Virus record (IMG/VR): IMGVR_UViG_3300021960_000353
Span: 1 to 29,348 of that record
Length of the DNA stretch: 29,348 nucleotides
Strand: one strand, 5' to 3'
DNA from: a virus
The translations under genes and the position numbers were made by a program. The notes beneath the pieces are model-generated. The model saw only the letters and a program-made list of their open reading frames with translations, was not told the origin of the DNA and did no database searches. Position 1 is the first letter of the stretch; each line of letters begins with the position of its first letter. Of this stretch, positions 1-8,275 are shown piece by piece.

Positions 1-146
1 GCAATTTCGCCAAAGTAGTCTGAGTTAGTGATATCGCCACATACAGTACTCTTGCGGAATGCAAGCTGTACTTTTTTTGAATAGATTACAGGGCTAAAAT
101 TACCGTTTGGTAAATTCCCATAACCTGTTGCTGTTGTAAAAGCCAT
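1..146 (-). CDS. Major capsid protein, N-terminal part (cut by window edge)
   Basis: The reading frame starts at ATG 146-144 and runs off the left edge, giving 48 residues beginning MAFTTATGYGNLPNG. A strong ribosome binding site (GGAGG, read on the minus strand near 152-157) lies just upstream. The opening (TTATGY-NLPNGNFSP, IYSKK, FRK) is of the kind I recall at the N-terminus of major capsid proteins of marine podovirus-like phages. The position directly after the scaffold gene fits the usual scaffold-capsid order. A promoter-like sequence at 353-380 and a leader hairpin precede it, suggesting that the capsid message is made or controlled separately. The call rests on context and a short N-terminus only. 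Confidence 0.75.
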   Translation of the reverse strand, partial: MAFTTATGYGNLPNGNFSPVIYSKKVQLAFRKSTVCGDITNSDYFGEI

Positions 147-224
147 AATGAATCCTCCATTGAATGTTTGGCTTAGGTTTAAGTAAGCTTAACACAAGTT
201 GAAGAGGCTGCATTTTGAAGGGTG

Positions 225-330
225 GCGTTACAATAACGGGCCTGTAAATTCAGGTAGGTCTTAACTAATATGTTGTGCTTAGTAGTAATTGAGAAGCAAG
301 GTAGCTACAATAAAGTAGGGCTTGCTTCCC
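225..330 (-). other. Capsid-gene leader with inverted repeats (no gene in 147-388)
   Basis: The 242 bases between scaffold and capsid genes hold no convincing gene. They contain a perfect 8-bp inverted repeat, GAAGCAAG at 293-300 and CTTGCTTC at 321-328, with a 20-base loop. A smaller perfect stem, CGTTA-CAA-TAACG, lies at 226-238. Both would be in the 5' leader of a message started from the promoter at 353-380 and read leftward. No T-run follows either stem, so a plain terminator is unlikely. Confidence 0.45.
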
Positions 331-352
331 AAAGTAGTAATTCGTATGTATA

Positions 353-380
353 GTTATACTTAGTAATCTTTTGTTGTCAA
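353..380 (-). promoter_or_regulatory. Sigma70-like promoter upstream of the capsid gene
   Basis: On the minus strand a perfect -35 TTGACA (380-375) is followed after 16 bases by TATAAC (358-353), five of six matches to the -10 consensus. Transcription would start near 346 and read into the capsid gene with a leader of about 200 bases. It starts just inside the intergenic gap after the scaffold stop codon, which is where an extra promoter for a protein needed in many copies would be useful. Seen in sequence; activity is inferred. Confidence 0.55.
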
Positions 381-388
381 GCTTTTAT

Positions 389-1282
389 TTACCTTGCACC
401 CCCAGAAAGATCATAAATAAATTTACCTGATCGTTGTGCTTCCATAATAGCGTCTTGGTTTTTCTCAAACTCATGTATTGACATCTTGCTAATCATGGAT
501 TCAGTAAACGAAACATCAGTCTCAGCCTGTGTAGGCTTGGTTGTACGCTTGGTTACAACTGCAGATGCAGCAGCCTTAGATGACTTTTTGCGTGATTTAG
601 TGTCTAAACCCTTATCTACCTTATATAGATCAATGACCCGTACTACAGAACGTGGATCATCTTGGTTCTCATACAAAGCATCCTGTACCCACTTAGGCTG
701 TTCCCCTGCCCAATCGTGAAACTCATCGCTCTCCTTGAGATCATCAAAATCACTGTGTGACTCACGAATAGCATCCATAGATTTACTACGGTTAGCCTCT
801 GCAGACATTTCATCTATTTCACGTAGACGTTCCTCTGCAAAGCTAAACTTCTCTTGTGCTTTCTTCTCAGCAATAGTCTCAACAATAGCTGCAACGTCAG
901 GGTATTTGTCAGCCCACGCTTGAATGTCTTCATCACTCTTAGGTGGACGTACAATGCCTTGCTCTTTGGCGTTCTCTAGTTGAGCCTTGATAGCCTTTAG
1001 TTCTGCTGCAGTGTTGCTTTGGAGCTTGCGAATGTCATCATACCGTTTCTTGTATGTGCGTTCTTCCCCTGTGTCAGGCTCCTTAGCATCAACCTGTTGC
1101 TCTTTTGCAACACTTTCTGGTTCTGCTTGTTCTTCTGTTTCGTTTTCTTCTGCTTGAGGATCACTAAGTTTAGCAATCTCAGCTTCTTCTTCAGCAATAC
1201 GCCGTGCATTGGCATTGCGGTATGTGCTATCTACAAAACCTGCTGTCTTAGGTTTTTCTACAGTTGTTAGTTCTGGTGGCAT
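389..1282 (-). CDS. Scaffolding protein of the capsid (putative)
   Basis: The protein has 297 residues, is very acidic and charged, and looks largely helical. An acidic low-complexity stretch (EEEAEIAKLSDPQAEENETEE region, about residues 31-60) is followed by long K/E/Q-rich helices (about 75-160) and a short C-terminal tail. That composition and size are typical of phage capsid-assembly scaffolds, which fill the procapsid and leave before packaging. Position supports this: it sits between the portal/ejection genes and the capsid gene. The ATG at 1282 has a good upstream site (AAGGAAAAC). It follows the 1611-residue gene after 18 bases. No sequence motif proves the function. Confidence 0.7.
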   Translation of the reverse strand: MPPELTTVEKPKTAGFVDSTYRNANARRIAEEEAEIAKLSDPQAEENETEEQAEPESVAKEQQVDAKEPDTGEERTYKKRYDDIRKLQSNTAAELKAIKAQLENAKEQGIVRPPKSDEDIQAWADKYPDVAAIVETIAEKKAQEKFSFAEERLREIDEMSAEANRSKSMDAIRESHSDFDDLKESDEFHDWAGEQPKWVQDALYENQDDPRSVVRVIDLYKVDKGLDTKSRKKSSKAAASAVVTKRTTKPTQAETDVSFTESMISKMSIHEFEKNQDAIMEAQRSGKFIYDLSGGAR

Positions 1283-1300
1283 TAGTTTTCCTTTTTATAG

Positions 1301-4300
1301 TTATGGCCTAGTGCCTAAGCCTTTTCGTCGCTGGGTTTTTCGTTTCTTTTGTTTAGCTGCTACAGGTTTGGCTACTAAGCCTCCTTCGTCAAATAGATTG
1401 CTAAAGAAGTCTTCTCTTTGTTGTTCATATCTGTCTTCAGCAGCTTGTATTTTATCTTGTTGATTTTTAGCGTATTCTGCTCCTGTTCCCCAAGTACCGC
1501 CAGATTCAGTTAATCCAGCTACTGCCCCTCCTCCGGGGGCATACACGGTATTACCACGACGAGTATAACCCGGTTTATTAGCAACAGAGTTTAAATAGCT
1601 CTCTCCTCCATCACTTTTACCGCTTTGATCGTAACCTAGCCTAGATAGTCTTTCTGCATCCTGTCTTTTCCTTGTTTCATCAGCAATGCGTTTAGCCTCT
1701 GCTGCAGCAAATCTTATACCTTTGCCTTTTTCAACAGCACTTTTACTTGTTAAAAAGGTCTCTTGAACACTTTTAGCAGGGGCAGTCTCAGCAGGTGCAG
1801 TAAGAGGGTCTACACTTGTTTGTATTCCACCTGCGGCATCCCTTTTAGCCTTAACTCTAGCGTCAATTCTATCTGCAGCAGGTTCAAATATAGCATTAAG
1901 TATAGATCGTACAGGGTTAAATCCTACAGGCTCACCATCCTTACCCGTAGCTATAATTTCTCCAGTATCACTTAAATTATTTGCTATTCTAAGATTTTTC
2001 TGTAATGCACCTAAAGTAATTAACTCTTCTTCAGATAAAGCCTTATTGTCTAAATTATTTATCTGTCTTAGGTTTTTAGTTTTTGCTTTATCAGCCCTTC
2101 TTTTTAACTCATTCTCAATACGCCTTTCAACTATAGCCTGATTAGCTTTAGTGGCTAAACCAATAAGCGTCCCTACGGGACCAAGGGCAATGGCTGCTAC
2201 ATAACCTGCTTTTGTGTACCTCTTTGTGGTTTTTAAATGTTCCTGTAGTTCTTTTATTGTAGAATTTGAGTAATCCTTAGTATTACCTGCATTAAATCCT
2301 GTACCACTAGAAGCAGTAGGTGTAGGCATTGCCCCTACAGCAGAGTCATCCCCTGTCTTTACACGCTCTTTAGAAACAGGAGCAGCAACAACAGCAGAAC
2401 TAGTCTCAACAGAAGCCGCAGGTTTAACCCCATAGTCATTTGTAGCTTTTCTAGTAAATCCCGGCGGTAGAGGCATGGTCGTATTCCATGCAACAGGTAT
2501 TTCACTACCATCTGGCGCAATAAGTACAATCTGTTCTATTTTACCTTCTTTATTAAGAAAGGTATCTGTAACAACTTTTACTGGGTCTTTAATACCCGCA
2601 GCCTCAAACAAGTTTTGACCTAGCGTATTAAAAGAGCTAATATTAAATGGACTATCCTGTTGAGAAGTGTCTACCTCTGTGGTTCCTCCAAGCTTAAATG
2701 CTCTTGGCTGTACAGACACACCCTCTGCTGCCTCAATAGGCTCTTGAGGTTTATTAGCTTGTTGCATTTCAGCAGACTTTTTATCTGCACCCGTCTTGTT
2801 AACCATAATGCCTTTACTGGCAAGCTTCTCCATTAACGCAGGGTCTTTGTTAGCTGCAGTCATAAGCTTTTGTATAATGCCATCTACCTTGGTAACATCC
2901 CCATAGTTACCTACAGCTAAACCCCCAACAGCCATCTTAACTGTAGCACCACTTGCTCTCATACGTCCGTTAACCATAGGATCACGAGAAGCGTCATCAA
3001 TAAAAGTATCAAGGCTACCACCGTCAGTTAAACCACCAGCATACATGCCAGAACTAGAAAGTTCAGCTTTTAGTTCAGCAACGTCCATACTGTCCTCTTG
3101 CTCTGGTGCTGGTACAGGTTCACCGCCTATTCTACCATCAGCATCCATCTGTTGCAAGCCCATTTTTGCTTCTGTACGTAAATCCTCAAAGAATTTTACC
3201 CCAAAGAAACGAACAACATCAGCAGGAACAACGTACTCCCCCTCAGATAGCTTGGCATCAATATCATCCCTTACTTCTTCTGGTAACGATCCCGGAGGTA
3301 CGTCATTGCCTGATACAGGGTCTACTGTCTCAGCTTCGCCGCCTAGTGCAAAAGCCATTTGTGTTTGATCGTTCATTGATGTAAGCCCTCCTTGGGCATA
3401 TCCTTTTTGAGTTGGCCCCCAAGCACTAAACCCTTTTAATTCTGGTTCTATACCTTCTGCATATCTAGCAAAATTTACAGCACCGTTGGCGTATCTGATA
3501 ATTTCTTCATCAGTCATGGGTTTTAACTTGTATATAGCCCTATTTTTTGCTTGTTGAATTGGTTCATTGGGCATATTTTGATATGCTTCTTCTGAAGTTT
3601 CAATTCTTGTCTGTTTTTTAATTTCAGGAACTATTGGGTTTTTAGGTTTGTTATACTTTTTTTGAAACTCTGTCTGAGGAAATGATCTGTAACCTGACAC
3701 TCTAGCTTCTATTTCTGAAGCTGTTTGCATGTAAGTTCTAAAAGACTCTTGCTCTAATGACCTCATTAGTTTAGCTATTTTTTTGGCTGCTTCAGGATTT
3801 ACGAAGATTGTTTTATACGGAGATTTACTGTCCCACGAATAAGTTTTTTGACCTTCTTTATATAATTCTAAAATTTCATCTTTAATATTAATAAGTTTTG
3901 TATTTTGTCCTAATTTCTTTAAGTACAAATCCCCTTTATATGCTTTTTCAGGTTTAGCAACCGTTTTCATGTAACCCATAGGGCTACCCGCTATTTGTTC
4001 TAATCCTTTTATTTTTTTATCTTGCCACTGAATTGCATGTTGCAACTCATGAAAAAAACTATTTCTAAAATCTTGATCGTTTACATCTATGTCTTTTCTA
4101 CTTCCAGAAATTACAATAGAACCTCTTGATCCTTTACTAGGATTAAAATGTGCGCCAGACTCTTTAGCATCATCAAAGTAAAATTGTATGTTTCTTGCTT
4201 CTGGATACTGTTCAAACAACTTAGGGTGATCAATAATATCGCCAACATTAGCAGTTTGACTTGGGGAAGTCTCTTTTAAGGTTATGTTTCCATCATTAGA

Positions 4301-6136
4301 TTTAATTAAAACATCTGAGTCATCTATTTCAAACTTAAAGTAAGGCTTTGGTTCACCCCTTACCATAAGAGGCTCTGAGAAATAATCGTCTTCTGCAGAC
4401 CCTACTGTAAATCTTCCTGTAATTTCTTCAATCTCTTCTGGGCTAAAACCTCGTTCTTCTAGTTCTACTGCCTTTCGTAGATCATCACCATAAAAATCTT
4501 TTGCACCTTTACCTGCAATAATTTGATTTACAACTTCAGGGTCTACACCCCTCCTTAGAGCCGCTTTTGCTGCATCCCCTATAAAAGGAATTATACCAGC
4601 AACAGTACCTGCGCCTGAAAGTGCAGCATCTTTGTACCTGCCCTCTTTAATAAGATTAGCTGTTTCTTCAATACCTAAATACTCTCCTGCGATAGGAGTA
4701 GCTTCTGCTAACATAGCTACAGTCTGAGCTTGATATGGAGTAGCACCTAGTTTATCTATGGCTAAGTCATATATATAATTTTTAGTAGGCGTAATGCCTT
4801 CATCATCTTTTCGTCCAGCCAATGCACGATCATCAGCTTGTTCATTAAAACCTAGTAAGTCTCTACCAAATTGATATGCAGCAGTTGCGCCTCCAAGAAG
4901 ACCTGATCCTCTACTCATAGGGCCAGTTAGTAGGCCCATAGCACCTGTATCATCCATATACTCTTGAACTGTTGGTTTAGTCTCTTTTGCTCTAGGTGGA
5001 AGACCTAATGCTTCTTCCATTTCACGTTCAATATTAGTTACAGAACCGCCTTCGTTAAATTTTTTGGGCCTAAGTTGTGGCCTAAGACTTACTAAAGGTA
5101 CAGGATTGCCTTTTTTATTTAGTTCAGTAAAAGGTTTAAAAATAGGGTCTATATCTGCTAATTCATTAACAAAATCTTGTGTAATATTATTTTTAGTTAC
5201 CCTAACAATACCTCGTATATTCTTTTTTACATATACATCCTTACTACCCGCACCTTTTAAAGAAACCTCACCAATACCATGATTGCCTCCAACAATATCT
5301 ACAGAATCTCCTACCCCTTGCTTTCCGTATCTATCTCCTGCATAAAAAGTTACATGAGTACCATCATCACTATTATTAGGTTTTAAATCCCATATTATAA
5401 TATCACCTTCTTTGGCATCTTCAAGACTGTTTACAGGTGTACCATACTTTAAATACGCATTAGCCCTTATTTTATTATAACTTTCTTCTGACTTATTTTC
5501 TCCATATTTAAGTTGGTCAAATCCTGCTATTCCTAAGATATGATTTACAAACGCAGCACACCACGATGCTTTGTTTATATCAAAACCCTCTCCGTAAGGT
5601 CCGGGGCCAAGAGCCTCCTTTAAAAATCCAATAACAGCATCTTTGTCTTTAATTTTATTAAAGTTACTTAAAAGAGATTTTTCATTAGTTACACCTTGTG
5701 CTTCATTTCTTAGCAAAAATCCTGCATCAATTATTGTGTCAATTAAACTTGTATTGTATGTATTTAATTTTGGTTCTGTTAAAAAGGAAGAACGATCAGC
5801 AACATAACGCTTCATCCCATATTCATCAAGCTCATTAGACTTACCAAATTCAGGATTATAGTCTTCGTATTGTTTTTCAAGGTCTTGTGCAGAAAACTTT
5901 ATTTCTGGTTTGTTAAATAACGGAGTTATTTTTTCTTCAAGTAACTTAGGTAGCTTAACTCTGTTTTCATCACTCTGGAACGCTTCCATAACATCAGCTT
6001 GACGAGTTATCTCAGCTTGCTGACGCATACGACTTGAATCATCATAAGGCTTACCCGTAGTAGGGTCTATAATACTAGGGTCTCCACCTGTAGGATAACC
6101 CATCATATCTTCCATTTGACTTTCAAGTCTAGCCAT
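1301..6136 (-). CDS. Giant multidomain virion protein: CHAP/amidase-like plus HExxH metalloprotease (polyvalent/ejection type)
   Basis: This 1611-residue protein has several recognisable parts. Residues about 150-310 look like a CHAP/NlpC-type peptidoglycan hydrolase: a Cys in the context SWCAAFVN (C193), then GDIIIWD, then a His in GTHVTFYAGD (H261) and VGGNHG. About 380-480 holds Gly/Ala-rich, weakly hydrophobic sequence. Residues 690-710 contain FFHELQHAIQ, a zinc metalloprotease HExxH site (H696, E697, H700) like the MPTase domains of phage polyvalent proteins. Near 960-1010 is an acidic stretch containing LSEGEYVVPADVVRFFG, which I associate with marine phage virion proteins. The C-terminus is coiled and very basic. 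It lies between the portal block and the scaffold, so it is probably a virion protein injected with DNA. The start overlaps the preceding gene by 8 bases with AAAGG upstream. Confidence 0.7.
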   Translation of the reverse strand: MARLESQMEDMMGYPTGGDPSIIDPTTGKPYDDSSRMRQQAEITRQADVMEAFQSDENRVKLPKLLEEKITPLFNKPEIKFSAQDLEKQYEDYNPEFGKSNELDEYGMKRYVADRSSFLTEPKLNTYNTSLIDTIIDAGFLLRNEAQGVTNEKSLLSNFNKIKDKDAVIGFLKEALGPGPYGEGFDINKASWCAAFVNHILGIAGFDQLKYGENKSEESYNKIRANAYLKYGTPVNSLEDAKEGDIIIWDLKPNNSDDGTHVTFYAGDRYGKQGVGDSVDIVGGNHGIGEVSLKGAGSKDVYVKKNIRGIVRVTKNNITQDFVNELADIDPIFKPFTELNKKGNPVPLVSLRPQLRPKKFNEGGSVTNIEREMEEALGLPPRAKETKPTVQEYMDDTGAMGLLTGPMSRGSGLLGGATAAYQFGRDLLGFNEQADDRALAGRKDDEGITPTKNYIYDLAIDKLGATPYQAQTVAMLAEATPIAGEYLGIEETANLIKEGRYKDAALSGAGTVAGIIPFIGDAAKAALRRGVDPEVVNQIIAGKGAKDFYGDDLRKAVELEERGFSPEEIEEITGRFTVGSAEDDYFSEPLMVRGEPKPYFKFEIDDSDVLIKSNDGNITLKETSPSQTANVGDIIDHPKLFEQYPEARNIQFYFDDAKESGAHFNPSKGSRGSIVISGSRKDIDVNDQDFRNSFFHELQHAIQWQDKKIKGLEQIAGSPMGYMKTVAKPEKAYKGDLYLKKLGQNTKLINIKDEILELYKEGQKTYSWDSKSPYKTIFVNPEAAKKIAKLMRSLEQESFRTYMQTASEIEARVSGYRSFPQTEFQKKYNKPKNPIVPEIKKQTRIETSEEAYQNMPNEPIQQAKNRAIYKLKPMTDEEIIRYANGAVNFARYAEGIEPELKGFSAWGPTQKGYAQGGLTSMNDQTQMAFALGGEAETVDPVSGNDVPPGSLPEEVRDDIDAKLSEGEYVVPADVVRFFGVKFFEDLRTEAKMGLQQMDADGRIGGEPVPAPEQEDSMDVAELKAELSSSGMYAGGLTDGGSLDTFIDDASRDPMVNGRMRASGATVKMAVGGLAVGNYGDVTKVDGIIQKLMTAANKDPALMEKLASKGIMVNKTGADKKSAEMQQANKPQEPIEAAEGVSVQPRAFKLGGTTEVDTSQQDSPFNISSFNTLGQNLFEAAGIKDPVKVVTDTFLNKEGKIEQIVLIAPDGSEIPVAWNTTMPLPPGFTRKATNDYGVKPAASVETSSAVVAAPVSKERVKTGDDSAVGAMPTPTASSGTGFNAGNTKDYSNSTIKELQEHLKTTKRYTKAGYVAAIALGPVGTLIGLATKANQAIVERRIENELKRRADKAKTKNLRQINNLDNKALSEEELITLGALQKNLRIANNLSDTGEIIATGKDGEPVGFNPVRSILNAIFEPAADRIDARVKAKRDAAGGIQTSVDPLTAPAETAPAKSVQETFLTSKSAVEKGKGIRFAAAEAKRIADETRKRQDAERLSRLGYDQSGKSDGGESYLNSVANKPGYTRRGNTVYAPGGGAVAGLTESGGTWGTGAEYAKNQQDKIQAAEDRYEQQREDFFSNLFDEGGLVAKPVAAKQKKRKTQRRKGLGTRP

Positions 6137-6326
6137 TAGCGTTTACCTTTAGTCTTAACTGTTTAAGTGCAGTTAAAGCGTGTACTGCACCCTGCATTCT
6201 TTGCATAACCATAGGGTCATCCGTTTGTGAGAACGTCTTGTAGCTACTCTGAATGCGGTCCTCTAGTTCAGCCTCAAAAGCATCCCATAAGGGTTTATCG
6301 TTTGCGAGTTTCTTTAGTTGGCTCAT
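6129..6326 (-). CDS. Small helical protein of the portal block, unknown role
   Basis: Sixty-five residues, mostly helical and charged, with the pattern LKKLANDKPLWDAF near the start and MQGAVHALTALKQLRLKVN near the end. Short proteins of this pattern (LWDAF, then QGA..AL..LKQLR) recur next to portal or connector genes in marine phages as I recall them, but no function is established. It overlaps the preceding gene by 4 bases (ATGA) and the next by 8 bases, so the three are translationally coupled. AAGG lies upstream of the start. It could be a small connector or chaperone. Confidence 0.7.
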   Translation of the reverse strand: MSQLKKLANDKPLWDAFEAELEDRIQSSYKTFSQTDDPMVMQRMQGAVHALTALKQLRLKVNANG

Positions 6327-8275
6327 TTGGTTGACCTTTGCATTAAGCCACCTTTGTTCATAAGAATTGATCTACCTTCTTTAATCTGTTCTTTTCCCTC
6401 AGAGTCAATGTACTTTTCAAGTTTAAGCTTTTTAAGTTTTTTTATTCTTTCAGGATCAAGTTTACCCCACTTTGGAGGTTTTTTTGCATATACTTGTTTA
6501 CCTATTTGAATAACAAAAGGAGACTCAAACACAGGCATTTTACTTAGTCGGTCATAAAAAAACCCACCTCTGTCTGGATTGTACCCTAAATGTAAAAAAC
6601 TATCATCATCAATAACACTTAAAGCTAAATCTCTAGCTTCTTTATCTGAAAACATTTTTTTTGTTTTACGGTTTTCTGCAACTTTACCCATTATATATGC
6701 ATGAGGATACTTTGTTTTTACACCCCTAGATATATTAAAAGACGCAGAAGGGCTAGAGCTAAATTTTACATCTTCAATTACCATAGTCCTAGCAAACATA
6801 CTACCCCTACCTTCTTTTCCACTAAAATCTATTTGAGGCATATAAACATCAAATCTATTATAGGCAGGTATGTCAAGTCTAGCTCTAACTTTAGCCCCTA
6901 AATAAATTATAGGCTCATCTTTTTTATAAGTTTTAGGAAGCCCTAGTATCCCTTGCGCTCTTTTTTGTTTATCTAATGCAAAAACTCCCTCTGTAAAGGT
7001 AGGTAATTGCTCTACACTTTTAAATTTTTCAATATCAGAAAATGCTATTTTTCTAAATTCTTTAGGAGTTATTTCATCTGTTTCTAACTTTTGAGCAAAC
7101 TCTTTAAATGGTCTTTTTCCTGATTGTTCTTGCTTTCTGTTAGGTGCTTGAGACTTTCTAATCTTATCTATATTTTCCTCTCCAGAATCAAAAAGTTTTT
7201 CTGCTGTCTTGATATCTACAGATTCATCTATACTTCCTCTAAGTTCTTTATAGTTACTATTATTTATAGTTAAATAGTCGCTTTCTTTAAAAACCTTTGT
7301 AGCCTTACCACGTAAACTTTTTATAAACTTTTTAATAGTACTCTCGTCTGCATCAAAGTCTAACTTACCTATTCTTTCAAGTAACTCAGGCTTACTAATA
7401 GATACCTCAGTTAAACCTACAGGCAATTCTTCAGTAGCCATTATAGGGGAGTCTAAAAGAGGTTTATTTGGCCTACCTGTAAAACTATCAACACCTCTAC
7501 TACGGGACGCTAAGTCTCCTGCATCAGACTTTTTTATCTTAAATACGTGTACTTTTCCTTTTGAATCATACTTAGGATATTTTTCTTTAATTGCTCTTTC
7601 TTGTTCTTCACTTAAAATTCTAATTTTTTCTGAAAACTCCAGTCGTTTTTTATCAAATTCTTTATATAATTTTTTTATTTCACGGCTTACAGGAGCTATT
7701 TCTGGCTCTTTTAAATCAAACATTATAGCGTTTTCAAACTCATTTTCTTTGTTAAGTTTTGCAGCCTTAGCTTTATATTCGTTAGTTAACTTTTCCCACC
7801 CTTCTAAAAAACTTTTATGACTAGATTTTGTAATATCTAATTCTTCTTTAGAGTATTCTGATCCTCTTATGCCAAGCCTAGTGCCATACTTTTCAGAATA
7901 GCGTTGACTTCCTTGAATAGCTCTTATACCCTCATCTAAATTAGTAGGATCAAGAAGATATCCGTAAGTACCTCTACCTAAAGGGTCTATACCAGACCCA
8001 GTACCTTTTTCTCCTAAACCTTTTATTTTCTTAGCATCTAAAGAAGGTAAATCATCAAAGTCACCACCTCCATGTACTACATAAAAGTAATCCTCATCCA
8101 TGTCACCTGAGTCATACCCATAACGTGCACCCTGATATTGTACATTATCAATTTTAGGCTCTTTAGAGGCTTTACCTAAAGCTTCTACAGTCTCATCGTA
8201 CATCTTGTTAAGCTCTGGGTCTGTACCCTTTATAGCTTTAGCAAGCTGTTTACCTAGTAAAACTCCTATGCTCAT
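6323..8275 (-). CDS. Putative ADP-ribosyltransferase-like polyvalent protein
   Basis: A 650-residue, lysine-rich protein. Residues about 62-110 carry VVHGGGDFDDLPSLD (H68), then a Gly-rich stretch and GRGTYGYLLDP. This resembles the first two motifs of the ADP-ribosyltransferase domains in phage polyvalent proteins (HG-x-DFD, then G-x-GxYF). Around residue 572 is FFYDRLSKMPVFES, followed by VIQIGKQVYAKKPP, a C-terminal motif I also associate with polyvalent proteins. Such proteins are packaged and injected to modify host targets. The middle part (about 130-250) is coiled. It starts inside the portal stop codon (TAATG) with GGAAGG upstream and overlaps the next gene by 4 bases. A catalytic Glu cannot be fixed by eye, so activity is inferred. 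Confidence 0.55.
   Translation of the reverse strand: MSIGVLLGKQLAKAIKGTDPELNKMYDETVEALGKASKEPKIDNVQYQGARYGYDSGDMDEDYFYVVHGGGDFDDLPSLDAKKIKGLGEKGTGSGIDPLGRGTYGYLLDPTNLDEGIRAIQGSQRYSEKYGTRLGIRGSEYSKEELDITKSSHKSFLEGWEKLTNEYKAKAAKLNKENEFENAIMFDLKEPEIAPVSREIKKLYKEFDKKRLEFSEKIRILSEEQERAIKEKYPKYDSKGKVHVFKIKKSDAGDLASRSRGVDSFTGRPNKPLLDSPIMATEELPVGLTEVSISKPELLERIGKLDFDADESTIKKFIKSLRGKATKVFKESDYLTINNSNYKELRGSIDESVDIKTAEKLFDSGEENIDKIRKSQAPNRKQEQSGKRPFKEFAQKLETDEITPKEFRKIAFSDIEKFKSVEQLPTFTEGVFALDKQKRAQGILGLPKTYKKDEPIIYLGAKVRARLDIPAYNRFDVYMPQIDFSGKEGRGSMFARTMVIEDVKFSSSPSASFNISRGVKTKYPHAYIMGKVAENRKTKKMFSDKEARDLALSVIDDDSFLHLGYNPDRGGFFYDRLSKMPVFESPFVIQIGKQVYAKKPPKWGKLDPERIKKLKKLKLEKYIDSEGKEQIKEGRSILMNKGGLMQRSTK

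Noticed and set aside
1019-1463. Plus-strand open frames opposite scaffold and the 1611-residue gene
   Set aside because: They are shadows of strongly coding minus-strand genes, have no binding site and no recognisable protein features.
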